A DNA stretch of 64,000 nt from Clostridiales bacterium (GCA_012523775.1 JAAYTK010000062.1:1-64000); one strand, 5' to 3'. Numbered from the stretch's first letter, positions 1 to 10,023 are shown. A program made the numbers and translations. The notes: generated by a model from the sequence alone, not told the origin.

Positions 1-117
1 ATTTGAGCCAACATTGGTGTCTTGATTATCACCGTCTTCCTTGTCCTTGGTTCCACATGCTGTCAAAGTAGCCATTGCCAACACTAAAACCATTAATATT
101 GCTAATATCTTCTTCAT
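1..117 (-). CDS. Partial lipoprotein (N-terminus only; continues off the left edge), probably a substrate-binding lipoprotein
   Basis: Minus-strand translation MKKILAILMVLVLAMATLTACGTKDKEDGDNQDTNVGSN: signal peptide with lipobox LTAC; RBS-like ggaggg upstream. Confidence 0.7.
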   Translation of the reverse strand, partial: MKKILAILMVLVLAMATLTACGTKDKEDGDNQDTNVGSN

Positions 118-212
118 AAAACATCCCTCCGTATAATGTTCGGTAACTTGTACCGTCATCTATATTATACTAAATCTAGTTTATTTTTCAACATAAAACT
201 CAAAGTATTGCA

Positions 213-806
213 TTATTTGGATTCCTGATGGCTTTGTTTTTTTAGCGCTTCTATGAAACACTGATAGCACATGGATGTATATGTATCATTACCTCCAATC
301 AGTATTTGCTCTCCTTCGGTTATAATCTTTCCGTCCTCTCCTTTTCTGACATTTACCGTCGCCTTTTTACCACAGGAGCATATGGTTTTAATTTCTGTAA
401 TGGAATCAGCTATTTCCATTAATCTTTTACTGCCCGGAAACATCTTAGTACGAAAATCGATTCTGAGTCCAAAGCAAAGCACAGGTATATCGTATTCTAT
501 GACTATCATCGAAAGCTGATCGACTTGAGCCTCTGTAAGAAACTGACATTCGTCGACAATTATCACATCCACCTTATTCTTCAGTTCTAAGAAACTTTTA
601 TATACATCCTCATCCGTTGACAGCTCATATGCCCTGGCCTCTAAGCCGATTCTTGACCTAAGCATTCCTTCTTTGTCTCTGTTATCGATGATTGGCTTTA
701 TAAGCCAAACACTCATACCCCGCTCTTCATAATTGAACTTGGTAATTAATGCCTGTGCTGTTTTTGAGCTTCCCATTACGCCATATTTAAAGTAGAGCTT
801 TGCCAT
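213..806 (-). CDS. tdk: Thymidine kinase (type II)
   Basis: GVMGSSKTAQAL P-loop, VDVIIVDECQFL Walker B, C-terminal zinc Cys pairs (CSCG, CYQC). Confidence 0.93.
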   Translation of the reverse strand: MAKLYFKYGVMGSSKTAQALITKFNYEERGMSVWLIKPIIDNRDKEGMLRSRIGLEARAYELSTDEDVYKSFLELKNKVDVIIVDECQFLTEAQVDQLSMIVIEYDIPVLCFGLRIDFRTKMFPGSKRLMEIADSITEIKTICSCGKKATVNVRKGEDGKIITEGEQILIGGNDTYTSMCYQCFIEALKKQSHQESK

Positions 807-825
807 AATACATCATCCTTTATAT

Positions 826-1323
826 TTAATTATTAATAAATTTAGTAAGCCTTTTTAATATTACCGCGGCGAGAATGCCTATAAGCGTTCCGCTGATAAC
901 TCCCGAAACCATTAATACCGGTAAATAATATAGCATTCCCATATTATTAACATATATTATAGCAACAATAATCTGCCCGATATTATGAGCGATTCCTCCA
1001 ATAATGCTGACTCCTACCATACTAAACAGCTTAAGCTTGAGAAAAACAGTCATCATAAGCCAGCTGAGGAATCCTCCTGCAAAGCTGAAAATCAAAGTCG
1101 AGGGATCTCTAAATGTAAATCCCACCAAAAGAATTCGTATCATGGACAGAACGAATGCTTCCTTAACACCGATACCGTATATGACTATGATAACCACCAG
1201 GTTAGCCAATCCCAGCTTTATTCCGGGTACGGGAAACGGTATCGGAAATAAGCTTTCAATATAACTGAATATAAAAGCCAATGCTATGAATAATCCGTAT
1301 AATGCAATTTTTCTTGATTTCAT
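826..1323 (-). CDS. Gx transporter / heptaprenyl diphosphate synthase component I-like membrane protein
   Basis: FIFSYIESLFPIPFPVPGIKLGLANLVVI motif and a hydrophobic profile typical of the family. Confidence 0.85.
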   Translation of the reverse strand: MKSRKIALYGLFIALAFIFSYIESLFPIPFPVPGIKLGLANLVVIIVIYGIGVKEAFVLSMIRILLVGFTFRDPSTLIFSFAGGFLSWLMMTVFLKLKLFSMVGVSIIGGIAHNIGQIIVAIIYVNNMGMLYYLPVLMVSGVISGTLIGILAAVILKRLTKFINN

Positions 1324-1355
1324 TATAACTCCTCTATGTTCATGGGGTTACCCAA

Positions 1356-1721
1356 TCATTCGGCGATAGCATCAAGATCGCTTTCCTCACCGCCAAATAT
1401 CTCAAGAACAACCCCATTAGGAAGGCATGTAATTCTCTCATTGGTATAATGAGCCTTTCCCTGCTTGACACACAGCTTATCGGGACAGCTTGCATCAATC
1501 ATCTTTACATATCCATCCCTTATTTCAAAGGTGTTCCATTCCCCATCATCATGCTCGATCTTATATGTTGTATCTTCATTTAAATAAAAGCTCATATATT
1601 CTTTTCCGTCTATTGTTACAATCAACCTACTGCCCTCGTTTTTGAATAACTGCATCAAAAGAAAACCGACGGCAATGAGTATAATTATAGAGCCCAGTAA
1701 ATAAAAATCGTTTTTTTTCAT
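1356..1721 (-). CDS. NusG domain II-containing protein
   Basis: One N-terminal TM helix and the CPDKLCVKQG...ITCLPNGVVLEI pattern of extracytoplasmic NusG-II proteins. Confidence 0.85.
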   Translation of the reverse strand: MKKNDFYLLGSIIILIAVGFLLMQLFKNEGSRLIVTIDGKEYMSFYLNEDTTYKIEHDDGEWNTFEIRDGYVKMIDASCPDKLCVKQGKAHYTNERITCLPNGVVLEIFGGEESDLDAIAE

Positions 1722-1816
1722 AATTCATACCTTAATATTATAAGGAGCAAGTGTTTTTATAGCTATGGTTCATTAGCTACACTTGCCCATTGTTAAGTAG
1801 TAATGATTCATTTTTA

Positions 1817-2599
1817 TCAGAACATTGAAAGAATCATATATATTATACCTACTGATACCAGTTCTACAGGCAGATTCTTAATTTCCCTGCTTATTCTTGA
1901 AAATATAAGGTATCTACGTATCGAAATATATAGTATAAGGACTATTGCTATGGTTATAACCATACTCACAGTAGGACTTATACTGTCGATTATAAAAGGC
2001 TGTATAACCAGGACCACCGGCAGAATAGTAATCAAACCGTCTGTATTCACAGCGTTTACATTTAAATCCTTATAGTAGATTCTGTTCAGAATGGCTATAC
2101 CTATGCCCGCCAGCAGAAACCCCATAACAGCCTCGGAGAAGCCATAAGAAAAATAATCCGATTCTGCTATCTTAAATCCGTATATAGCACCTGTGGCCAT
2201 AAACTCTCTTATAATTGATATTATTAGAAGTATAGCATATGCACCCGCTCCCTCAAAGAGAAAACGGCTATAATCCATATCATCTTCCGCATAAATAATA
2301 TGCTTTGATATTAATATTCCAAGGAAGACATGAAGTATATAAGTAGTGGTTTCGACCTTTAGGTTTAATACCGTAATTAAAACTATCTGAAATATAGAAT
2401 AAGTAAGGGATACCATAAGTATGATAATACATGCATTCCTGCTCCACTTAGGTATCATGTTTCTGAATATGCTGTCCAGCACAAGTCCAAGGGTAGTTAA
2501 GAGCATGATAAGAATACCCGTTATCAGGGCTTCTCTCATGTTCTGTGAAAAAACCACCATAGCCAGTGCAAATGCCTCCAGCGGATATCTTACCTTCAT
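1817..2599 (-). CDS. Divergent RnfA/RnfE (NqrD/NqrE)-like integral membrane protein
   Basis: Follows rnfG; IIREFMATGAIYG resembles the RnfE AIRE.LG.G.L.G motif; about 6 or more TM segments; a single Cys in the whole protein. Confidence 0.65.
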   Translation of the reverse strand: MKVRYPLEAFALAMVVFSQNMREALITGILIMLLTTLGLVLDSIFRNMIPKWSRNACIIILMVSLTYSIFQIVLITVLNLKVETTTYILHVFLGILISKHIIYAEDDMDYSRFLFEGAGAYAILLIISIIREFMATGAIYGFKIAESDYFSYGFSEAVMGFLLAGIGIAILNRIYYKDLNVNAVNTDGLITILPVVLVIQPFIIDSISPTVSMVITIAIVLILYISIRRYLIFSRISREIKNLPVELVSVGIIYMILSMF

Positions 2600-2623
2600 A
2601 TACTCTTCCTTTCTGAGAACTAA

Positions 2624-3142
2624 TTACTCCCCTGCATATGCGCTAATGAATTCGTATGCATTATTTACAAGCTTACGTATGGCATCGGTGGTTACCGTCG
2701 CACCGGAGATACCGTCGATTTCACTACTGTCAGCCCCTGACATTCCCTTAAACTGCTCCAGGTAGCTTTCATCTTCCATGTTTGCTCCATAACCGGGAGT
2801 CTCGGCATGGCTAACAACCTTAACCTCTTTAATAGTCTTTGCGTCACTTTCAAAAATAATTTCCCATGTTACAGGCTTATTCGGAGGAGCAAATCCCTTT
2901 GCTTCAGCTACTACAGAATATCCTGTGACGTTACCGCTGTCGTCAGTAAGTTCTCTGGCGGATGCAATTCCTTCAGCATCTGCTACATCTATAGCTCCGG
3001 GTAATTCCTCTGCAACCTGTTCTTTGTCCGCATTGTTATCGGCTCCATCCTTGGTTAAAATCTTGCTCCCATAAATAACTCCAAATGCAAGAACAGTTAC
3101 AACTGCTAAAGCAATAATACCTTTTAATCTACTATCCTTCAT
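2624..3142 (-). CDS. rnfG: Rnf complex subunit RnfG-like (FMN-binding domain)
   Basis: N-terminal TM, FMN-binding domain with DGISGATVTTDAIRKLV (SGAT flavinylation motif). Confidence 0.88.
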   Translation of the reverse strand: MKDSRLKGIIALAVVTVLAFGVIYGSKILTKDGADNNADKEQVAEELPGAIDVADAEGIASARELTDDSGNVTGYSVVAEAKGFAPPNKPVTWEIIFESDAKTIKEVKVVSHAETPGYGANMEDESYLEQFKGMSGADSSEIDGISGATVTTDAIRKLVNNAYEFISAYAGE

Positions 3143-3178
3143 AATATTTTCCTCTCTTTTTTATAATATTTTATACAA

Positions 3179-4147
3179 CTATCTTTTGTTATTTTTTAAA
3201 CCAACACCGTATATATGAGGTCTAATTATTGTATCGATCAGACCGGATAAGCAGTTTGCAACCAGAATTCCATAGCTTACGCCCTCAGGCAGTCTGCCCC
3301 AAATCCTGATTCCTGCTGTAACCACTCCGGCTATGATTGATAAGACCACCTTAACCCTTGGAGCAACCGAAGCATAATCGGTCATCATAAAGCAGGCTCC
3401 GAGAATTAATCCACCCGACATTAAATTAGTCAGTATATCTCCCTTAAACATTCCATCCTTTGCAAACACAAAGGTTATAAGCAAAACTGTCAGAACATAA
3501 GTACCCGCAGCCGCCAAATTAACAACTCTTCGATAACATAAATAAGCAAATCCAATTAACAACAGGAGTACACTGGTCTCTCCTATGCAACCCGGAATAT
3601 TGCCTATGAACATGTCCCATTTTGTGAACTGTGCGGTATCTGAGCCGGCCTTATACAATCCCAGAACCGTCGCTGAGCTTATAGCATCCGCACCGTTATG
3701 GTATGTCGTTACATAGTTGGATATTGATGCTGGCCACAGAAACATTAACAGAGCCCTACCCATTAATGCCGGGTTGGCAAAATTACTTCCTATTCCACCA
3801 AAGAATTGCTTTACTACCACAATAGCAAAGACGGAAGCCACCATTACTGCCCATATGGGTGTCGTAGAAGGAACATTAAACGCTATCAGCATACCGGTTA
3901 CAACTGCACTCCAATCACTGACAGTCAACTGCTCCCTTCTTATCTTCTGCCATATATACTCAGATAACAGACAGGTTGTGACACTGGCTAAAGTAAGAAT
4001 AAGCGAGTTGATTCCGAAGAAATATATGCCTCCCAATAAGGCCGGCAGCATTGCCAGAACAACATCCTGCATTATTTCCTTTGTTGATCTGTTCATGGTG
4101 ATATGTGGGCTTACATCATGTAATTGCTCGGCTACCTTTAGCTTCAT
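3179..4147 (-). CDS. rnfD: Rnf complex subunit RnfD-like
   Basis: SPHITMNRSTKEIMQDVVLAMLPALLGGIYFFG, GGIGSNFANPALMGRALL, and ADAISSATVLG (FMN attachment region). Confidence 0.92.
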   Translation of the reverse strand: MKLKVAEQLHDVSPHITMNRSTKEIMQDVVLAMLPALLGGIYFFGINSLILTLASVTTCLLSEYIWQKIRREQLTVSDWSAVVTGMLIAFNVPSTTPIWAVMVASVFAIVVVKQFFGGIGSNFANPALMGRALLMFLWPASISNYVTTYHNGADAISSATVLGLYKAGSDTAQFTKWDMFIGNIPGCIGETSVLLLLIGFAYLCYRRVVNLAAAGTYVLTVLLITFVFAKDGMFKGDILTNLMSGGLILGACFMMTDYASVAPRVKVVLSIIAGVVTAGIRIWGRLPEGVSYGILVANCLSGLIDTIIRPHIYGVGLKNNKR

Positions 4148-5496
4148 GATTTACTACTCCTCTCTTGTCTTTGCCTGAAAACCTCTGTCTTAGCCTCCGT
4201 AATACGATATGCTAATTCCCTCTTTGCAGGACAGACATAGGAACAGCAGCCACAGCTGATACATTCTGTTGCATAAAGCTTTTCACATAATACAATGTCA
4301 TTCTCTATGGCCGCATAATCAATTTTGAAAGGAGCAAGTCCTGCCGGACATACTCTCTCACATTCACCACAACGGATACAAGGGGACTCGACTTTTGTGA
4401 AATCCTCCAATACAAGCAGTCCTGAGGTGGTTTTAGTAACACTAAGCATTAAATCCTCTTTAGTGCCTCCAATCTGAATACAATGACCGGTCATAGGTCC
4501 CCCATCAATAACCCTGCTTGTCTTTGCTTTAAAATCTCCGGATAAATCAATCAATTCACTGAATCTGGTTCCGATAGGGACCAGATAATTACACGGCTCC
4601 TTCACTTTACCTGTAACCGTCACTACTCTGGTTATAAGCGGCTCATTGCCCAATACAATATCCGATAAAGCCTTCGCCGTTGCCACGTTATTGATAATCA
4701 CCCCGATACTGGCAGGTAGCTTACCTGCAGGCACTTCCATACCCATAACGGCTTCCACCAGCTGGCGTTCACCGCCCTGTGGATATCTCGTTGGCAAAAC
4801 TCTAATCTCTATAGGTAGGTCGTTCTTAAGTATAATATACTCAAAATCCTTGGCTACATCCTGTTTATTATCCTCGAAGCACAATATGGCTTTTTTTGCG
4901 GAAGCAGCCTTAATAAACAGGAGTATACCATTAATTATTGAATATCCATACTCCTTCATAAGAACATGGTCGCATGTCAGATAAGGCTCGCATTCGGCAG
5001 CGTTAATAAGAACATATTGAATATCTTCCTCAGTCTCATATTTTACATGGGTAGGAAAACCTGCTCCACCCATACCAATAATACCGCCTTCGACCATTTT
5101 AGATATAATGGTTTCTACGGTATATGAAGATATGTCTACCAGTCCCTGTTCATAATCGTTAGAAGCCCTTTTTGTATCTGCTTCTTTATCGTCGGCTTCA
5201 ATAACGATAATTTCTATATCTCTGCCCCAATCGTCCCTTATTGTCTTAATGTCATTAACCGTTCCGCTTATGCTGGCATGGATATTTGCCGAACCGAAGG
5301 ACACAGATTTACCTATTAAATCTCCTCTTGAAACCTTGTCTTTTACCTTAACAATTGCCTCGCAGACACTGTTAGGTGACTGCTTCATAGAAATCTCCAC
5401 TGATTTAGGTGTATACATACGTATCGGTACCTGATTACTTAACAGCTTATCAGTACCGTCAGCCGGATGAATACCGCCATGAAAATAGTGCCTCAA
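4144..5496 (-). CDS. rnfC: Rnf complex subunit RnfC-like
   Basis: GGIHP N-terminus, GMGGAGFPTHVK, two 4Fe-4S motifs (CIRCGECERVCP, CISCGCCSYVCP). Confidence 0.94.
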   Translation of the reverse strand: MRHYFHGGIHPADGTDKLLSNQVPIRMYTPKSVEISMKQSPNSVCEAIVKVKDKVSRGDLIGKSVSFGSANIHASISGTVNDIKTIRDDWGRDIEIIVIEADDKEADTKRASNDYEQGLVDISSYTVETIISKMVEGGIIGMGGAGFPTHVKYETEEDIQYVLINAAECEPYLTCDHVLMKEYGYSIINGILLFIKAASAKKAILCFEDNKQDVAKDFEYIILKNDLPIEIRVLPTRYPQGGERQLVEAVMGMEVPAGKLPASIGVIINNVATAKALSDIVLGNEPLITRVVTVTGKVKEPCNYLVPIGTRFSELIDLSGDFKAKTSRVIDGGPMTGHCIQIGGTKEDLMLSVTKTTSGLLVLEDFTKVESPCIRCGECERVCPAGLAPFKIDYAAIENDIVLCEKLYATECISCGCCSYVCPAKRELAYRITEAKTEVFRQRQERSSKS

Positions 5497-5765
5497 GCAT
5501 TAGTCCTCCTACATTCTGGTAGTTTTATATATCTAAATTATCATAATACGCGTATTATTAAATGTCAAGCAGTAGCATACAAATTAGTATCATTTAAGCC
5601 CATATATCTTTACTCCAAATACTCTCTATTAATATGCTCATAATTATTAAGTCACATTCAATTTAATCTTTTTTCTTCAAAATATTCCAATATTTTCTCT
5701 TATCTTTAACAAAAGACTCCTTACCCGAATATTATAATATATAGATTTCTGAAAGGAGTAACATT

Positions 5766-6818
5766 ATGTATCTTCTATTTTCTGCATTTTCAGTAGAATT
5801 TATTAAAGCTTCAATTCTATGGAGCTTATATATAGAGAATAAAGTCCTGGCCATAGTCTGTCTGTCAATGCTTTTATGTATTACTGCAGTTATAACCGGA
5901 CTACGTAGAAAAAAGATTAAAAAAGGAAAAGAAAAACCGGTTGTACGCCCTATAACAGATGTAATCGGAACCGATCCAAAAGTCGTGGAAGAACTGAATC
6001 AGGATTTAAGTACTTTTGGTTTCGCCTATGATATCTCGCAAGATATTTTCTATTCTCTTCTGAACTGCTGGCAAAGAAAATTCGGATATTTCAGATTATA
6101 TGATGAGGCAAGCGCTACTTTTAGTATGATAATCGACTGCGAGCCTATTTACTTTGAATACAACGGAATAAAATGGTTAATCGAATTTTGGAAGGGTCAA
6201 TACGGTATGACTACCGGCGGAGAGGTAGGAATCTACTATACCAAGGGTCCGGATCTTAACATCCCAGGTGTGTTTAACGGGACATTTTATTATTGTGTCA
6301 AGGATGAGGATATGATTAATATGTCCTTTGCCTTTAGAAAAAACGGCAATCTTTTATTTACTAGAAGTGATTACCATTGGTGGATTACCGGATTTAAACT
6401 TGCTGAGTTTTCACAACCTTCGGAACTCACAATGGACATTATCCTTGATTTATATGACCGACCGATGGCTGAAGCTTTTGTCAATGGCCTGAAAAAAGCC
6501 GGCTATACTGATGGCGAATATGCGATTCGGGGAAGAAGGGTCTATGTTCACTTTGATAAACCTCATACCCAACAACCATATACGCGTAATCCTCTAACCG
6601 TCCACCTTATGCAGCGTAATAATAGGTCGTATTGCGATGCCTATAATTATCTGACACAGGCATATTCTACTACAGTAGATAAGTTAATGTTCTTAAAATA
6701 TCGGTCACCGGAAATGTATAATCAGATATTAGCGATGGGTAAGCCCATTCAGGTATTTGAATCATATAACAAAATTAAGGATTTCCTTGATAATCGGTAT
6801 GAAGAACAGGGGGGATAA
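5766..6818 (+). CDS. DUF4474-like protein with N-terminal TM segment
   Basis: 350-aa ORF; WLIEFWKGQYGMTTGGEVGIYY and GFKLAEFSQPSELTMDI motifs; 1 nt from the next gene. Confidence 0.6.
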   Translation: MYLLFSAFSVEFIKASILWSLYIENKVLAIVCLSMLLCITAVITGLRRKKIKKGKEKPVVRPITDVIGTDPKVVEELNQDLSTFGFAYDISQDIFYSLLNCWQRKFGYFRLYDEASATFSMIIDCEPIYFEYNGIKWLIEFWKGQYGMTTGGEVGIYYTKGPDLNIPGVFNGTFYYCVKDEDMINMSFAFRKNGNLLFTRSDYHWWITGFKLAEFSQPSELTMDIILDLYDRPMAEAFVNGLKKAGYTDGEYAIRGRRVYVHFDKPHTQQPYTRNPLTVHLMQRNNRSYCDAYNYLTQAYSTTVDKLMFLKYRSPEMYNQILAMGKPIQVFESYNKIKDFLDNRYEEQGG

Positions 6819-6819
6819 T

Positions 6820-7731
6820 ATGCGGGTAAATAAAAGATTATCTCAGGTATTATCCTCTTCTCCCAAAATACCCTTTAATGATTATTCCAGAATTATAATA
6901 ATGAGTGATTGTCACAGAGGCGACGGAGGCTTTTCGGATAATTTTTCGGTTAATCAAAATATTTTTTTTGCTGCACTTAAATTTTACTACGAAAGAGATT
7001 TTACTTATATAGAATTGGGAGACGGCGATGAACTTTGGGAGAACAGGAAAATCGAAAGGATTATCAGCACCCATAGTGATGCTTTTTGGCTTTTATCACA
7101 ATTCTATAGAGAAGGCAGGTTTCACATGATTTTTGGAAACCACGACATAATAAAGAAGGATCCAAAATACTCAAAAACAAGCTGCAAATCCTTCTTCTGT
7201 GACAGTATAAATGCCGAGCTGCCACTTTTTCCCGAAATCAGAATACATGAAGGATTAATACTTGACTACTTACATGCTCCTATACAAATATTCCTTACAC
7301 ACGGACATCAGGCTGATATTCTAAATGATGCTTTTTGGAAATTATCGAGGTTCATGGTCCGCTATATATGGAGACCTTTAGAGCTAATCGGTATAAGAGA
7401 CCCTACCAGTGCTGCAAAAAACAATGAACGTAAGAGCAAGGTGGAAAAAAGGCTGGCAGACTGGTCCGCCAAGAATAATCAGATGATTATAACAGGCCAT
7501 ACCCATAGACCTGTCTTTCCACAGCCGGGGGAAGGTCTGTATTTCAATGATGGAAGTTGTGTTCATCCAAGATGTATTACGGGTATCGAGATTCAGAACG
7601 GAAGCCTTGCATTAATTAAATGGGCAATAATGACCAGGAATGACCGTTCTCTTTATGTAGGACGGGAGCTTCTTGAGGGTCCTGTCATGATAGAGGACTA
7701 TTTTCATATAATACAAAAAAGTGCTATGTGA
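6820..7731 (+). CDS. Metallophosphoesterase (calcineurin-like)
   Basis: SDCHRGDG, GDGDELWE, FGNHD and TGHTHRP motifs. Start trimmed to ATG 6820 from the track ORF at 6757. Confidence 0.88.
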   Translation: MRVNKRLSQVLSSSPKIPFNDYSRIIIMSDCHRGDGGFSDNFSVNQNIFFAALKFYYERDFTYIELGDGDELWENRKIERIISTHSDAFWLLSQFYREGRFHMIFGNHDIIKKDPKYSKTSCKSFFCDSINAELPLFPEIRIHEGLILDYLHAPIQIFLTHGHQADILNDAFWKLSRFMVRYIWRPLELIGIRDPTSAAKNNERKSKVEKRLADWSAKNNQMIITGHTHRPVFPQPGEGLYFNDGSCVHPRCITGIEIQNGSLALIKWAIMTRNDRSLYVGRELLEGPVMIEDYFHIIQKSAM

Positions 7732-7797
7732 TGATGCATGGGCAGTTATATACCTAAATATAGCTGCACCGTGCATCATTGTCATACAAGTCATATA

Positions 7798-7989
7798 CTA
7801 TTCCCGTAAATCTATTACACTGGTCGGACAACCGTCTCTTGCTTCTTCTGCTCTTTCCAGGCATTCCTTTGGTATATCATCCTCAATGGCCTCGGAAACT
7901 CCATCCTCATTATAGCTAAACACCTCCGGACAGACATCAATACATAATCCACAGCTAATACATCCGTCCTGATCAACGTATGCCTTCAT
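7798..7989 (-). CDS. Ferredoxin ([4Fe-4S], 63 aa)
   Basis: CISCGLCIDVCPEVF plus a distal C in DGCPTSVI. Confidence 0.9.
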   Translation of the reverse strand: MKAYVDQDGCISCGLCIDVCPEVFSYNEDGVSEAIEDDIPKECLERAEEARDGCPTSVIDLRE

Positions 7990-8134
7990 ATACAGACTCC
8001 TTTCCTGTTACTTATATTAATAATATTATTAAGGTTATTATGTTTAATTGAATTACAATTATTCCTATATAAATAATATTTCTTAATTTGTAAATTATAA
8101 GAATATGTACTCTATATAGCAACAGGAGGGGAAT

Positions 8135-8845
8135 ATGGAAATAGGAAAGGTTGTAATTTCATCCTTAGTGTCTTTAGGAGCATTATTTATTCTGACGAAA
8201 ATGATGGGTAACAGAGAAATGGCTCAGCTTAGTATGTTCGACTATATCAGCAGTATAGCCATAGGTTCAATTGCAGGCGAGATGGCTGCCATGTCTACTG
8301 AAAATCTAATCGAGCCTTTATTATCAATGACAATACTTTCATTATTTACCTTAACTATAAACTACTTAACATGTAAATCAATTATTCTCAGAAGGTTCTT
8401 TCAGGGTCAGGCGTTATTGCTTTATCAGAACGGACAAATTTATGAGAAAAATCTGTTATATGCCAAGCTAGATATAGGTGAATTATTGGCAGAATGCAGG
8501 GTTCAAGGCTATTTTAATTTAGAGGATATCCACACCATATTATTGGAAAGCAACGGTAAGCTCAGTATTCTTCCGGTATCGATAACCAGGCCGCTTACTC
8601 CTAATGATATCAATATATCTCCTGAACAAGACATGCCCATGGCAAATATAATCATCGATGGTAAAATCATGTCCGGTAATTTAAAATATACCGGAAAAAA
8701 TGAAGCATGGTTAAAAAAAAGACTGACACAGAAGGGAGTTTCCGATATTAAAGAAATAATTCTTGCCACATTTGACAATACCAAGGATGATATTAATGTC
8801 TACTTAAAGAATCATAAGAAATATAAAAATGACATTTTTGAATAA
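8135..8845 (+). CDS. DUF421 (YetF-like) membrane protein
   Basis: N-terminal TMs and MGNREMAQLSMFDYISSIAIGSIAGEMA motif. Confidence 0.88.
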   Translation: MEIGKVVISSLVSLGALFILTKMMGNREMAQLSMFDYISSIAIGSIAGEMAAMSTENLIEPLLSMTILSLFTLTINYLTCKSIILRRFFQGQALLLYQNGQIYEKNLLYAKLDIGELLAECRVQGYFNLEDIHTILLESNGKLSILPVSITRPLTPNDINISPEQDMPMANIIIDGKIMSGNLKYTGKNEAWLKKRLTQKGVSDIKEIILATFDNTKDDINVYLKNHKKYKNDIFE

Positions 8846-8902
8846 AGGAATGAAAGCCGCTAACAAAACATAAGATATTACGAGCTTTATGTTAGGGATG
8901 GC

Positions 8903-10012
8903 TTGTCTATGATGTCAAAGTATAAGGCCAAGCATATTATTATTTTTGAATTAATATTACTGCTTATTCTTTCATCGGCTCTGATTAAACAGGGTCTGGA
9001 TCAGGAGGCCGCCATGTATGCCTCCATGTATGATGGCGAAAAGAAATTTATTAAATGGGTCAGTTTTGATGTGAGTCATAAGGCCCTTGACAGGGCATAT
9101 CGTTATGACGTTGAAACCATAGAAGGCGAAGTACATCTGAACTGGATCGAGCTATTAGCTTATCTCGGTGCCAGATACGGTGGCGATTTTTCAAAGTATA
9201 AGGAAAAACATATGACCGATATAGCCAAAAAACTATTATCAGGAGAAAGTATAGATGACCTTACCAAGGATATGAAATACTACAATTATTATTATGAAGC
9301 ATATTCTGCCGTTCTGGGTGGTATGGTGGGTAAATATCAGATTGAGGTTAAGGACGAATCGGCTCCCGGAGGGAAACGATGGGAAGAAAAATACGGTCTT
9401 AAAGCCTTCCTTCCCATCGCTAAGTATTATCCATACAGTCATTTTGATGATTTCGGCGTATCGAGAAGCTACGGCTTTAGGAGAAAGCATCTCGGTCATG
9501 ATATGATGGGGCAGGTCGGTACTCCGATTATAGCTGTAGAATCCGGATATGTCGAGGCTCTGGGATGGAACCAATATGGGGGATGGAGAATCGGGATTCG
9601 AAGCTTCGATAAAAAAAGATACTATTACTATGCACATCTTCGTAAGAACTTTCCATTTAATAAGTCCTTAAAGGAAGGAAGTGTGGTATTGGCAGGAGAT
9701 GTTATCGGATATCTTGGGCGAACAGGATACAGCAGCAAGGAAAACGCCAATAACATACGAACACCGCACCTTCATTTCGGTATGCAATTAATATTTGATG
9801 AATCACAGAAGGAAAGCGTCAATGAAATCTGGATTGACTGCTACGATTTAATCTTATTCCTATATAATAACCGTTCGGAGACTGTCAAAGACCCTGAGAC
9901 TAAGGAATATCACAGAGTATATAATATGATTGATCCCGTTGCAGATGATTATATAAATCATCAAATCTATGATTATGATGATGAATATATCGATATACAT
10001 ATTTATGAATAG
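8903..10012 (+). CDS. M23 family (LytM/peptidoglycan endopeptidase-like) protein
   Basis: KHLGHDMMG (HxxxD) and PHLHFGMQ zinc-ligand motifs; TTG 8903 or ATG 8909/8912 start possible. Confidence 0.85.
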   Translation: MSMMSKYKAKHIIIFELILLLILSSALIKQGLDQEAAMYASMYDGEKKFIKWVSFDVSHKALDRAYRYDVETIEGEVHLNWIELLAYLGARYGGDFSKYKEKHMTDIAKKLLSGESIDDLTKDMKYYNYYYEAYSAVLGGMVGKYQIEVKDESAPGGKRWEEKYGLKAFLPIAKYYPYSHFDDFGVSRSYGFRRKHLGHDMMGQVGTPIIAVESGYVEALGWNQYGGWRIGIRSFDKKRYYYYAHLRKNFPFNKSLKEGSVVLAGDVIGYLGRTGYSSKENANNIRTPHLHFGMQLIFDESQKESVNEIWIDCYDLILFLYNNRSETVKDPETKEYHRVYNMIDPVADDYINHQIYDYDDEYIDIHIYE

Positions 10013-10023
10013 CTCATATGATA

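Noticed and set aside
5420-5436. GGTACC inside rnfC as a further repeat copy
   Set aside because: Single isolated hexamer in coding sequence without the CCAGG/CCTGG-linked second unit.
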